64,000 nt of DNA from Dentipellis sp. KUC8613 (Eukaryota; Basidiomycota; Agaricomycetes; Russulales; Hericiaceae): positions 12,155-76,154 of the forward strand of contig NSJX01000064.1 of assembly GCA_002286715.1 (NCBI GenBank). Direction: 5' to 3'. The translations under genes and the position numbers were made by a program. The notes under the pieces were generated by a model. The model was not told the DNA's origin. It saw only the letters and a list, made by a program, of their open reading frames with translations, and did not search any database. Every line of letters begins with the position of its first letter. Within the stretch, counting starts at the first letter, position 1. Positions 14,877 to 26,681 of this stretch are shown here, piece after piece.

Positions 14877-16978
14877 TCAGAACTTGATGTTCGTCTTCAG
14901 CCTCCAGGACTCAGCAGCAGGCTTCGCGGCGAGCGGCTTGACGGACGAAGCACCGATAGCCTTCGCAACGCGATCCGAGAGGCTCTGGTCAACAGCAGCC
15001 CAGACGGACACTGGACAGTACAAGATTAGCATATCTCTCGCTATCGTGTGAGAAGAGCCACGTACGCTGCCTGTCCCTGATAGCAGGGGTCCTGATGTTC
15101 TTCATGTGCACGGACAGGTTGTAGACCAGGTGCTCGCGGTCGGTGTCGCTCATGACCTTCTGGAAGAGCGCGCGGGGCTGCTCAAAATCAACTATAATCA
15201 AATCTCACATCAGTCTCTTGAAAACGCTTCGATCGCCAGTGTATTATGCTTACGTTCGTTGATCTCGCTCAACTCGGAATGAGCGAAGCCGATCCACTGC
15301 TCGTGCTTGGCCTCCTTGTCCTCGTACGGCTTCGACAAATACGTGAGCGGCGAGATCGTGCTCTGGTAGTTGGGGCGCGCGCCCTGGCTGACGAACGTCC
15401 CGTAGCCGTCGCGCTGGAAGTTGGCGACGGGGACAACGGGAGCATTGACGGGCAGCTGCTGGTAGTTGGTGCCGAGACGGTGACGGTGAGTGTCGGGGTA
15501 CGAGAAGAGGCGCGACTGGAGGACGGGGTCGGCGGAGGGCTCCCAGCCGGGAATGGTGTGCGAGGGCGAGAAGGCGGCCTGCTCGATCTCGGCAAAGTAG
15601 TTCTGCACGTTCTCGTCGAGGACGATCTTTCCGAAGGGGCGGAGAGGGAATTCCTTGTGCGGCCAGACCTTCGTCAAGTCCAGGACGTTGTAGCGGAACT
15701 CCTCAGCCTGCTTCGCCGTCATGGTTTGCTACAGGAAAAGCAGATTAGTCTCCGCCATTGAGGGTGCCACGATGAACGTACAGCGTAGACAGTCCACGAG
15801 GGGTACTGCTTCTTCTCGATAGCTTCGAAAAGGCTCTGGATACCATAGTCGGGGTTGTCGCCGCCGAGCTTGCCAGCGGTGTCGTTGTCGAGAGTCTGAA
15901 GCGCCATGGTGAGCTCACGAAGATTCTATCTCATGAAGAATGAAGTATACCTTGAAGCCACCGTCCGCGCGGACGTGAATCTGGGTGTACACCCAGTCGC
16001 CCTGCGCGTTCACGAACTTGTAAGTGTGTCCGGAGTAACCGTGCTGGTTGTGGTAGCCGTCGGGAGTTCCACGGTCAGAGAAGAGGATCATGACCTGGTG
16101 GGCGGACTCCGGGTTTTGAGAGAGGTAATCCTAAATAAGAGGAGTATATCAGTTGCCATTCCGCACAAGAATTGTTGGCGAAGTGAATTGGTCTATTGCC
16201 AACCGAGCAGGGAGCAGGCACGTAGGCATCGGCAAAATCCAACTCCGCGGAAGCGGAGTTTGAAGCTGTCCACGCTGCAGCCCTCGGCCCTCCTTGACTC
16301 CTTCATCGATCTACAAACATGACTACTCACCCAGAACATGTCGGCATCCTTAAGGTGAGTCTGCGGGTCCCTCTTCTGCGTGTGGATGAAGTGCGGGAAC
16401 TTGGCAGGGTCACGAATGAAGAAAACGGGCGTGTTGTTGAACACCCAGTCGAGGTTTCCCTCCTCCGTACGGATCTTGATTGCGAAGCCACGAGGGTCGC
16501 GGGCGGTATCCGGAGAACCGGACTCACCACCAACCGTCGAGAAACGCATGGTGGTGCGGGCGCGGGTACCGACCTTGCCAAAGATCTTGGCGCAGGTCAA
16601 GTCGCTGATGTCGTGGGTGGTCTCGAAGTACCCATGGGCACCAGCACCCTTCGCGTGGACCTGTCATATGCCAATGATGAGCATATGTCATCGTGTATGA
16701 TGATGGACCGTTAGGGCGCGTAAGAAGGTAGGACTTACGACACGCTCCGGGATACGCTCACGGTCGAAGTGAGCGAGGAGGTCGATGTGGTGGAAGTCTA
16801 GGACATCGCTATGTCAGACGGCTATGTCATCGAGCACAGTCAAAGCGCACTCACCCTGCAGCAGGAGCGGGCCACTCTGACCAATCTTCTGCGCAGCATA
16901 CGGGCGGCTGATGGGTGCGCCGTTGGACGTCGTGTAGACGGCGCCGTCCTTGGTGTCGTAGACCTGTTGAGAAGGCAT
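14877..16978 (-). CDS. Small-subunit haem catalase
   Basis: Start [17 protein letters not shown] at 16978; stop at 14877-14879; about seven exons with short GT-AG introns. The protein converts hydrogen peroxide to water and oxygen. The distal His is in [12 protein letters not shown], the catalytic Asn in [14 protein letters not shown], and the proximal haem-ligand Tyr in [16 protein letters not shown]. The length (about 500 residues), no signal peptide and no C-terminal flavodoxin-like domain place it in the small-subunit class. The C-terminus is KTNIKF, not a classical SKL peroxisomal signal, so cytosolic location is possible. It lies upstream of cellobiose dehydrogenase on the same strand, 1.3 kb away, which would suit peroxide control but could be chance. 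Confidence 0.95.
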
Positions 16979-17041
16979 GCTGGTAGTTTCTGCCTGCGAG
17001 GAGGGAGAAGGGTGGGAGGATGTGAACAGAAGACTCGCGGC

Positions 17042-17049
17042 TTATATTA
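17042..17049 (-). promoter_or_regulatory. TATA-like box of catalase
   Basis: The minus strand reads CTAATATAAG about 65 bp upstream of the catalase ATG. Assigned by position only. Confidence 0.35.
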
Positions 17050-18756
17050 GCGATGTCAGGTGCGTAGAGTGGAGCCCATTTTAGTAGGCGCGCGCGGTGA
17101 ACGAGACTCGGATGAGGTCTCATGGTCCGGTCACTCCTATCCTAGTGCTGCTCCCACCGTATCTAGATGCGATTGCGACAATCTCTGCAACCCTGATTGG
17201 CTGCGAATTCGCGTCTCTTGTCAAATCCAGTTCGAATCTCACATCTTCTGAGTTTCTGGGCCCTCCACATTGCAGGGATCCGAGCTCACGGGGTCGTGAT
17301 TTGTTAGCGATTACTCAGGTTTCTCATCCGTCGCCTCTTTTGGAATCCCCATGCCGTCCCGACCGTGCAGGTCGCCACTGCGTAGCCAAATAGTGATCGG
17401 ATGCACGCTCAGCATCTCCTCAATTGCTCCTGAGACTTCCAGGTTCCGACGACTGCGAGTCTCGCCGGGATCCGTGCTTGTGCTTGCTCAGCTTCCCCAC
17501 CTGTACGTGCCGCGGGTCGTCGCTGGGGCGTCAAGGTAGTCGAAAAACTCCGTGAAGGCGCCCCGCGTAGCAACCTGCGCACTCTGTTTTCTAACTCGTA
17601 TTTTGGTGCTCTCGATCCCTTAGCCATCGCATGCTGACTTGGCCTCGACCCTATTTGTTCCTCATATGACCGCGGTCAGCCGTCCTTCGACACGGGTTCA
17701 CCTCGTGACGGCCTTCGCATCATTCCTCACGATAGAATGTCATCATTCGATCCGGGACCCCCGCAAAATCCATTCAATTCGCATGCTGAAGAGCGGAAGC
17801 GACAGGGATTTTCTGGGCATGGCACCCCACGTCCTCGCACCCGCCTAGTTCGCGACCGTCCTCGCCCGGCGGTATCTCACCAGTTGGCCAAGCATCGATA
17901 GCAGACATCCGGGCAGCCTCGCGAACTGACTGCTGCTGCGCAACCTCCCTTCCTCTTTCACGGCCCGATGCGACGTTCGGGCGTGTGTCGGGTTCCGCAG
18001 TGGCGCCTGGCGCTGTCAGAAGCGTTACTCGCTGTCCGCCGCAGGGTGTATGATCAGTCAGATTCCACCATGATTGGTTTCTGCTGATCTTTCTGCACCA
18101 TTGCATCGTGCACGCGGCCGAGTGTAGATTGGCCGGGGCTCGCGCTCGATGGTGCCACCCCAGGCGGCGAAAACGTTTGGGGTGCCAGTGTGTTGCAGGG
18201 CGCGCCGAAGAAGTCACCCACGCCGTCACTAGTCAGCCCTACTTGGTTTCGGCGCACGCGCTTGTTGGGTTTCTCCAGAGATGTTCAGTGACGGTTTGGG
18301 AGGGTGGAGCGTCCTCAGACTTGGAATGACGCGCGCGATGATGGATTGTTCCTTGCTCTAGGTATGTAAGCTCGTGTTCGGAAGTCTCAGTATAGAAGCT
18401 TTACCCCCGACGCATTACTCGTCTAGCCTCCACGCCTCGTAGCGAAGAGTACCTGCAGTCTCAAAATATACTGTCCTTTGTCACCTCCGCAACCACCCGG
18501 CACCTTCGAATACCCTCAGGGTCTTCCTATCGCCTCTAAAACCTCACCTTTTCCACGAGACACTCATCGATGTTAGGATGGCGATAAGACTGTGTTCTGG
18601 CACCGTACCGCGGGTAAGGTACCACATATCACGCGGGGGAGCTTTCCTAGTCAGCAGTGCCGAGCCCGTACTAACCGTGGCTGCAGGCCAGCATGCGTGT
18701 AAGTGCTCACACCGTCGTACGTCGCACCAACACGTTGTGTTATCGCCACGCCCGAT
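17050..18756. other. 1.7-kb intergenic region
   Basis: No gene supported. It lies between the catalase promoter and the 3' end of an F-box gene. The frames present are short and unstructured. No repeats longer than about 15 bp were noticed. Confidence 0.45.
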
Positions 18757-20259
18757 CTACAACAAATTCAGCGCCGATCCCTCGAGATAGTATTCCGCCT
18801 GCACGACGGACTGCGACGCGCTCTGCACGAACGCGCGATACGCATCGCGCACGGCGCGGTCGACGTCCTCCTCGCCGTCGGAGAGGTACTCCTCGGACGG
18901 GTCCTCGCTCGCGGACGAGTACGCGTACGTGCTGTCCGCGTCGCTGTCGTACGCGAAGCGCGCCGCGTCCGCCGGCGCCCACGCGACCGCGCGCCGCGTC
19001 TGCGCGACCTTGAGCCCGCCGAAGGCCCACACGCCGTACGGCTCGCCGGGCGGGACGGCCGCGTCGGGCGCGACGATGGCCGGCAGCTCGAGGAAGATCG
19101 CGAGCGAGATGTCGAGCTTGCGGCAGCCCTGCAGCGCCGGGAGCGCGATGCGGTCGGTTCCCCGGGCGGGCAGGAAGCCAGGCAGGAGGGCATGCTCGTG
19201 TGCCTGCTCGTATTCGTCTCCGAGGACGGTGTCCAGCGCAAATGAAGGCACCCACACGTCGATCCACTTGAGCGTCGGGTGCTGCCGCAGGTTGAGCGGG
19301 GCGCCCGCATACGTGATAAGATGCTCGAGCTCGGGGCACAGGTCGGCGAACGCCTGGTCGTCGCCGGCGCCAAGGTGGTCCAGCTCCCGGCCGTCGTGCG
19401 GGTCGCGCGACAGGAAGCTCAGGTGCAGGCGGCGCAGCGTGTGGCCGTAGCACCGCAGGAGGTGCATCACGACGGGCTCGAGCCGGTGCGTGCCCTCGCC
19501 GTCCGCGTCGGGCGTGCCCTCGATGCACAGCGTGAGGCTGCGCAGCGCGGGCGCGTCGAACGCGATCGCGCGCGGCGGGACGTTCGGGCTGACGACGATG
19601 AGCGTGAGCGCGCGCAGGTGCGGCATCGCGACGGGCGGGGGCACGAGCGGGGCTGCGGCGCAGAGCGGCCAGGAGATCGTGAGCGCCTCGACGTGCGTGC
19701 ACTCCGCGAGGAAGTCGAAGCGGTCGAACGGGCCGTAGCCGTTGGTGTCGGAGAGGTGCAGGTGCGTCAGCGTGCGGATGCGCGCGAAGGGGAAGCCCAT
19801 CCAGTTGACGGTGCGGTGGACGGGGAACAGGGACGCGAATTTCTCCTGGCGGAGGGCCAGCCGTTCGAGGCGCGGGCAGAGGGGCACGATCGCGGAGAGG
19901 GAGCGCGAGAGCATGTCGACCGCGGCCTGTTCGAGGATGGGGCATGACAGGGAGATGCTGCGCACGTGCCGCCCATACGCGTCGGACCCGGGGGTCTTGA
20001 GCGTGCGTACGAGGAGGGGCGCTTGGAGGACGGTGGTGAAGACGACGTCGCTGTAGAGTATCTCTGTTGCCAGAGCGTGCCAGGCCTTGCATACGAGAGC
20101 TAGAGAGGGCGCTACGCCAACATATTCGCGCCACGACACGTCGGCCGTCCATCTGAGAAAGGGGTGAAAGGATATTATGGGACGAGACGCGGCGAAGGAG
20201 AAAATGTAGAGCAGGGTTTCTGTTGGGAGGCAACTGAAGAGGGATGGACGACTTGGCAT
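18757..20259 (-). CDS. F-box protein
   Basis: A single open frame of 500 codons from the ATG at 20259. The N-terminus SLFSCLPTETLLYIFSFA is an F-box start, with CKAWHALATEILYSDVVF completing the motif, so the protein probably recruits targets to an SCF ubiquitin ligase. The remainder is a leucine-rich-like region with regularly spaced L-x-L segments (HVEALTISWPL, HLRALTLIV, ALRSLTLCIEG, HTLRRLHLSFL). The C-terminal 80 residues are acidic and Tyr/Ser-rich (DSDADSTYAYSSASEDPSEE). Such proteins are strongly expanded in agaricomycetes and targets are unknown. The GC-rich third codon positions create a 497-codon open shadow frame on the same strand, which is not a gene. Confidence 0.82.
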   Translation of the reverse strand: MPSRPSLFSCLPTETLLYIFSFAASRPIISFHPFLRWTADVSWREYVGVAPSLALVCKAWHALATEILYSDVVFTTVLQAPLLVRTLKTPGSDAYGRHVRSISLSCPILEQAAVDMLSRSLSAIVPLCPRLERLALRQEKFASLFPVHRTVNWMGFPFARIRTLTHLHLSDTNGYGPFDRFDFLAECTHVEALTISWPLCAAAPLVPPPVAMPHLRALTLIVVSPNVPPRAIAFDAPALRSLTLCIEGTPDADGEGTHRLEPVVMHLLRCYGHTLRRLHLSFLSRDPHDGRELDHLGAGDDQAFADLCPELEHLITYAGAPLNLRQHPTLKWIDVWVPSFALDTVLGDEYEQAHEHALLPGFLPARGTDRIALPALQGCRKLDISLAIFLELPAIVAPDAAVPPGEPYGVWAFGGLKVAQTRRAVAWAPADAARFAYDSDADSTYAYSSASEDPSEEYLSDGEEDVDRAVRDAYRAFVQSASQSVVQAEYYLEGSALNLL

Positions 20260-20869
20260 CTGCTGGTGTCGTTGAGCAATGCTCAGAAGTCGAAGTTGGA
20301 CAAACGAACCTGCGACTCCAACATTGGTAGCTCGTCCTCGACCGACACTGGACTGTCCGCGGACGCGGCGTAATCGCTGTCAGAATCTAGCTCTCCCATA
20401 GCCTCCTGGCTCAAGACCGTGACGACTCTCAACATCTGCGGCAGCGGTCGCTGTCAAAAGGGAAGTCAGCCTGGCAAGCCCGAGCGCGAAGGTATGAAAG
20501 GACGCACATCGTGGCTTTGTTCAAGCCAGCGCAATCAAACCAATCAGCCAAAGCGGTTTAAATAGGCCCCAGTGCCAGAACAAAGGAAGAGAGAGAACAA
20601 AGGCAACCCAAGTCGTGGTTCCAGGCAAACGCCATGTGGTAATAATTACCTGTTTGACTCTGCACCAGAGTGCATTGTATATCTCATGGCCCCTGCATTG
20701 GGTAGAGACTTGTCAAGTCAGATGCAAAGATACCGAGTAGCCCGAGGGCCTGTTGCCGATGCCCGAGTCAGGGTGGTTTGAGTTGTATTGTGAGGATGGT
20801 CAAAGGAGACACAAAGGATAAGGCCAGATGTCCGATCGCCAATCAGCCATGGAAAAGAAAGAAAGAGTA

Positions 20870-20942
20870 CTCCCTGGCGGGGAGTCGAACCCCGCTCTCG
20901 CGCGTGACAGGCGCGTGTACTGATCCGATATACTACCAGGGA
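20870..20942 (-). tRNA. tRNA-Asp (anticodon GTC)
   Basis: Read on the minus strand, the acceptor TCCCTGG pairs perfectly with CCAGGGA. The anticodon arm is CGCGC-CTGTCAC-GCGCG with anticodon GTC, the T arm is CGGGG-TTCGACT-CCCCG, and the discriminator is G, as expected for Asp. There is no intron. T-rich sequence follows on the minus strand. Confidence 0.93.
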
Positions 20943-21534
20943 TTGAAAATAGACAAATTATTTGCCATCACAATGAGGTCTCTCATATTCCGCGGCCTTG
21001 AAGAACCTACCCAATAACTCCCTACGCTCAACCATGTCAAAGCATACTTCCTAACCTACTCAGCCCTTTCCCTTACTCACACCCACCTCATGAACATACC
21101 ACCCTCCGTAGAGGGCCGAAAAAAGTCTATAAAGTCCACCACCATAAGTCTACCTGAATCAACCCCACACCCCCCCACCTGCCCCACTCATAACCAAAGT
21201 CGTATACGAATAAACGAGACCCGCAAGTAAGCTATATCTAGCGATCGATAGAATGTAGGAAGACGCGGAATGTAAGGTAGTCTATGTTTGTTTCGGGGCG
21301 CAGCAGGACAGAACGTAACACAACACATCACGACACAACGACACGTATGGCACAAGAACGATAACGTTAACGGGAGGGCGCGGGCGCGAGGTATAAGTAG
21401 GTAACGAGAGGGCGGCGGACCGCGAAACGCGGGACGGGGAGCGTTCGTGGGGTCCGGGGTTTTGCTATGTACAATACTTACTGGCGCGTGTGTAGGAGTG
21501 GGTATGCACGGGGGGCAGGGGTGACGCAGGGAGC
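20943..21534. other. Intergenic region downstream of the NADH dehydrogenase gene
   Basis: Between tRNA-Asp and the stop codon of the NADH dehydrogenase. AT-rich with short ACA-rich runs near 21310-21350. It is probably 3' UTR; no gene seen. Confidence 0.45.
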
Positions 21535-23767
21535 TTAATCACGGGCCAAGTCGCTGGAAAGAAATCCATGTCAGTAAGAACGACCATGAAACGTGAAAAG
21601 AGGCGGAAACACGCACCGGCCAAAGATCCGCGTCTTCATCCAATCATTCGCCACCAACACACGATTCCTGAGCGAGAACAGCGTGCTAATATACGCACTG
21701 CGCCAGAAGAGGTACGTCGCGACACCGCTGCTCGCGATCTTGAAGTTGAACAGCATGATGTCCGCGATCGCGCGGTCCGAGCCGATGTACGCGAGCGAGC
21801 CCTGGTGCGAGTAGTGGAACGGCCGCAGGCGGTCGTACCGCGAGAGCTGCTTCTGCAGCGTCTTCGCCTGCTCGTCTTCCCCGGCCGCCTGCGCCGCCGC
21901 GAGCTCGGCCGTGATGCGGTCCCGATGGGCCATCTGGCCGAAGGCGCGCGCGAGGTATGCGCCCTGCTGCGAGGCGACTTGTGCGGTCGGCGCGTAGGAC
22001 GAGGCCGTGCAGTCGCCGAGGGCGAAGATCGAGCCGTCCGCGCCTTGCATGCGCAGGCACTCTGTGGTAGCACTGTCAGATATGTCGCAGGGATAGGGAG
22101 TAAAACCGACGTACCATCGACGGAGATGCCACGCCTGTTGGTCTGCGCCTCAGGCATCCTCTTCATCAGATCGACCGAGATATCGCGGGGCTTGTTGCCG
22201 CCAGCCCACACGACCATACCCACCGGCACCTCCTTGATCGACTTGTCCGGCATCTGGAGCACGACGCTCTTCGGCTTGACCTCCTTGACCATCGTCTTGG
22301 TGAGCACGTCGATCTTGGACTCCTTGAACGTCGACTCGGTGTACTCGATCAGGCTCTTGCTGAACATCGGCAGCACCGACGGCAGCGCCTCGACGAGCGT
22401 GATCTTGATGTGCTCCGCGAGCTCCGGGTACCACGACTTGAGGTCGTCCTCGAGGAAGTCGTGGATCTCCCCGCTCACCTCCACCCCCGTCGGCCCGCCG
22501 CCGACCACGACCATGTGCAACAGCCGGTCGATCTCCTCCTGGCTCTGCCCCGGGAAGCCCGCGGACTCCACGCAGTCCATGAACCGCCTGCGCATCGTCT
22601 CTGCGTCCTGGATTTCCTTCATGAAGCAGGCGTGCTCCTTCACGCCGGGGATGCCGAACGTCTGCGTTTCTGCGCCGACGGCGTAGACCAGGTAGTCGTA
22701 GTTGATTGTCGTGGTCGACACGGCACCTTGGACTTCGGTCTCGTCTAGATAAGATAAGATGAAAGTCAGTCACGTGCTATGACGTCGGTCTACCCCACGT
22801 ACCTGCGAAAGTGACGGTCTTCGCAACGGGCTGCAGAGCAAAGTCGTAAGCAACACAGTCAACGACGTGAGAAAGGCAGAGAACATACGTCGACAGACTT
22901 GGCGTCCGCCTCAATGACCACGACTTGTCGCGGCTTGTGGCGCGTCACGTAGCGGATGGCTGTGCGCGTGCTGTCAGGCAAAGGCGGAAACCGGCGACGA
23001 CAACGATACACTCACGCGTCAGAATTGACTTGGAGTCAATCGTGCCCACGGCGACACTGGGCAGCAGCGGCGTGAACAAGAAGAAGTTTCGCGGGCTGAC
23101 AACGATCTGTCGAGACGGTCAGTTAGCGTTTCTCGATGAACAGTGGAGGAAGCCTCCCGCAGACAGCGAGTGAAGTCACTCAGAGTCGTATGGAAGCTCC
23201 GCGGAGTCCGGAGAACCTCCACCAGCAGAGCCTCACACCCGAGTGACCGAGAGTAAACGATACTCACGACGTTGTATTCCGACGTGTCCAAGTTCTTGAT
23301 GAAGCTCGTCGACCCCCATCCGCTACCGAGCACGACCACCGTCTTCTTCGATGAATCAAACGGCAGCTGTGTCCCGGGATGGCGCTCGCGCTGCGTCACG
23401 TACCAAAACGCGCCGCCGCTCGCGAGGATGGTGACGAGGGTGACCCGCCCGAGGCTCTGCAAGAATCTCCTCCATCTCGACAGCTCCTGCGGCGACTGCG
23501 GCGGGGGCGGGGGCGGCGGTATCGACGATGATGCTGACGCTGACGCTGACGTCTGTGTGTGGAGTCAGTTGCCGACGAGCGCGCAAAGTGTGCGCAACAA
23601 CGTACCGCAGGCGTGGGCGTAGGCGTGGACTCAGCAGGCGTCGAGAGAGGCCTTGTGAGCAGCTTGCCGGCGGTACAAGCCTGGCCCAGCGTGGTCGGCC
23701 TAGACTTGGCGAGCGAGCGGGTTATCGACCTGCGGACTGCCGAGGCGCCGTGCGGAGGGTAAATCAT
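21535..23767 (-). CDS. External alternative NADH dehydrogenase, mitochondrial (NDE type)
   Basis: The start [21 protein letters not shown] at 23767 is an Arg/Ser-rich mitochondrial presequence, followed by a Pro-rich stretch and a hydrophobic segment ([17 protein letters not shown]) just before the first nucleotide-binding fold. Two Rossmann motifs are present: [19 protein letters not shown] for FAD and [16 protein letters not shown] for NADH. Conserved [34 protein letters not shown] and the end [20 protein letters not shown] are type II NADH dehydrogenase motifs. The last exon encodes only the end of the protein (DLARD). The enzyme passes electrons from NADH to ubiquinone without pumping protons. 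A presequence plus a membrane anchor suggests the outward-facing (external) form. No EF-hand insert was seen. Six or more exons. Confidence 0.92.
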
Positions 23768-24594
23768 GGGCCAAAACGGAAAGTGCCAGCTGCAGCACGC
23801 TGCAGGCGAGAGAAATACGCACTGATGTTTGCCTGCATGCCGGATGCGCGAGACGAGACGACGGGGGCGTCGAGGGGATATTGCGGGGTGAACGGGGGAT
23901 GAGGAGTGCGGCAAGTTTTGCGATGGATTTATGGACTGGCAAATGCCGACGCAGACTTAGGCGCGCGCTGAGGCCCTTCTCCGAGCCCTCCCGTCGCGCC
24001 TCCGACTCCTCCGCATCCACGACGCGACGCGACGCCCCTCCCAATCATATCCCTCCATGCCACATGTCGCGGTATACCCCGACCACGGACAACGCGAGCG
24101 GGCGCACTGTGGGCACATGAGCTCCTCGTGGGCCAATAGGTGCGTATTTTGGCTGCCCGAACTCCTCTCTTTGACATATCCGCTGCCTGAACATGTTTCA
24201 TTACGATCAGAACATTCAGTAGCACTGCCTTTTTCATTTTTGCAATGAAATCTGGGGTTGCTTTTGCTGAACGCGAGTGTTGCTTCCGTGTCGTTTCCCT
24301 GCTGCTCTGAAAGAGAAGGTACGTGGAGGGCAGACTGACCTCCCAATTTCGCAGGTGGCTGGCCCACGTGCGGCGCAGCTTCCGGGCAATAATCTGATGG
24401 GGATATGGCGACAGCGTATATACGCTGCCACAGCAGCGAACGACTAACCTCGCGCGCTCCCCGGCCTTGGACCCACTTCAATCGCGAACAAATCATGTAC
24501 GTGGATCCGCTATTCGAAATAAACACATGAATCTTCAACGGAACAGACAGCTTATCGCACTGTCTGGCACTTGGCACTGACACGAGATTAGAAC
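23768..24594. other. Divergent intergenic region, NADH dehydrogenase / GNAT acetyltransferase
   Basis: Contains the promoters of two genes transcribed away from each other. A TATATA sequence lies near 24416-24421, about 175 bp upstream of the acetyltransferase ATG. No gene seen. Confidence 0.4.
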
Positions 24595-25706
24595 ATGACA
24601 GAAGCCCCCGCAGCACGCGAGCCCTACATCCGCCTCGCAACCCCCGCGGACCTCGAGGCTCTCGCAGAGCTCGCAACCGCCGCCTTCATCGATGACGCAG
24701 TGCTCTACTACTGGGGCGGCATCCAATCCGTGCGCCATCTGCAACCCCAGTATTTTTTCCCCTTGCCAAACATAACAAAATGACATCTTCCAGCCGCTCG
24801 TAAATGACCCCTCGCTGCCCGCGCGGCAGCACTTCCACGCCTTCCAGCGGCACACGAACCTCGACTGCTTCGCCGCGGGCAGCCGCACGACGGTCGTCGC
24901 CGTGCCCTCCCCCTCCGGGTCTGGCGCAGGCGAAGAAATCATCGCGATGACGATCTTCCTCCCGCCGCGCCAGCGCATGTGCAAGACCATCGAGGAGGGC
25001 ATGCGCTCGGGCATCATGGACGTCGTCGTGGGCTGGGGCGAGTCGTGGCTGCAGGTGCATGCCGCGTGTCCCTCTGCGTTTGATGTCCGATAGTTGACTC
25101 GCATTTCCTTTTTTTGGGTCGACTGGTTGGTGTAGCGCCTTGGAGGGTACATGGACGTCAGCGTGCGGAGCCTCGAGGATGCGTTCAGAGCGAAAGGCGT
25201 GCGCGAGACGCCGCTGGACGTGTGGTACCTCCAGGTCGCGTGCGTGCATCCGCAGCACCAGCGGAAAGGTATGCTTTTTCGTCTTTTGGGATTAGTGCAG
25301 ACCTGGACGGATTTATGGCTTTGTTGGATGTCGGTGGGTAGGATACCTGACGAAGCTGGTGCGCGAGATGTACGCGTTCGCGCCGAACAGCATCATGACG
25401 CTGGACTCGACGTCTGCGAAGTCGAAAGCCGTGTATGAGAAGCTCGGATTCGAGGTCCGTATCTGTGCATACTTTTAGCGCCACAGTATATCTACTGACT
25501 TGGCTCGGTCGGCGCACGCACAGGTCGTGAAACACATAACCTCGGGTGAAGGCAGCGTGAACGAGAAAGGCTTGCCTGCAGAGGGAGAGGAGGCCAAGGG
25601 TGTGTCGGGGTATAGCATGGTGAAGGTGAGGATCCATGTAAGTCCCAAACGGTAAATACCGTGCTGACACGGGACTTGTGGCTCGCAGTGGGCTGACCGT
25701 TCATGA
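24595..25706 (+). CDS. GNAT-family N-acetyltransferase
   Basis: Six exons (24595-24729, 24794-25054, 25136-25268, 25342-25454, 25524-25637, 25689-25706) give 257 residues. The N-terminus EPYIRLATPADLEALAELA is a typical GNAT first strand and helix. The acetyl-CoA-binding motif A is split by an intron: WYLQVACVHPQHQRKG then GYLTKLVREM, matching the Q/RxxGxG/A region. STSAKSKAVYEKLGFEVV is the usual C-terminal motif B. The protein should transfer an acetyl group from acetyl-CoA to an amine or small molecule. The substrate cannot be read from sequence. The last exon is only 18 nt; an alternative ending inside the preceding intron is possible. Confidence 0.85.
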
Positions 25707-26681
25707 ACGGTTCTGTAACGGTGAACAAATCGAATATATATTTTCTTGCATCTCCTTGGAGGGCAATGGAGCTGGTCGACGGCAGTGAGGGGGATGTCCA
25801 CGGCTGTGCATTGAGCCTCGGTAAGTTTTTTTGCTCAATCAATCCAGGCGACTGCTAGGTTCTATCCCGCAAATCTTGACCGTATGCATGGGGTGAACGT
25901 GCACACACGTCGCGCGTATCCCTGTGGTGAGTTGAGGGTAGTCTGTTCTGCCGCTGCCGGTCCTGGAGGTGGGCACGTGAACATGCCGACCAGAACCAGA
26001 AAAGGTGCGACCATGGCCAAACGAAGTACTCGAGCTACCAAAAGCGTTCCACGAAGAATTAGCCGCCGGCGCGGGCGCTTCCTCGACGTGAAGTACCCAA
26101 CCACATAGAATACAGAAAAACGAAATGCTATTGATTTTTCTTATCAGACTCCATACACCATCACCCTCGGTGCGAGGACGATCTACTTACCTCGAGGTTT
26201 CAGACCGATGAAAATAGCACGGCAAGTCGATATTTCGATAGGCTACCAATTGCAATAGAGCGCTAGCGGTAGAGTATCGTGAGACTGAGGGGTCGAAGGC
26301 GGTTCGTCAAAGAGCACAAGAAAACTCCCTGTACGTATATAAAATACACGCTGCACGCGAGACCGCGGCAGTACCAATAATCATGAGCGGCAGACCAGGA
26401 CATTCGATCGCAATCACAACCGAAAAAAAGCAGGCCAAGACGTCAAAGGAAGAGACAGGATCGAAGCTTCCGAAGTAATATAGAGGGTGTACTTACTACC
26501 GCGTCACAAGCTAGTGCTCGAGATTCAACGAATATACAATGATAAGAAGGTAAAAGGTTGGGCAGGACAAGCCTCGCTCTCGTCGTCCATGTCTGGCCAT
26601 CCATACCCCATGTAGAATCAAATAAACGAGCTCGAGGGTGTGGGGACCTGCATTTAGTGTTCTTCGTTCACCATTCAGGCC
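25707..26681. other. Convergent intergenic region
   Basis: Lies between the 3' ends of the acetyltransferase (plus strand) and the HMG-box gene (minus strand). A 74-codon Arg-rich frame at 25884-26108 has no support. No gene seen. Confidence 0.45.

Noticed and set aside
18740..20233. A 497-codon minus-strand frame overlapping the F-box gene, and a 222-codon plus-strand frame at 19279-19947
   Set aside because: Both are Arg/Ala/Pro-rich shadows produced by GC-rich third codon positions of the F-box frame, which alone has an F-box and Leu-rich pattern.
25884..26108. 74-codon Arg/Lys-rich frame resembling a small basic protein
   Set aside because: Located between two convergent genes, with no recognised family and no promoter signal.
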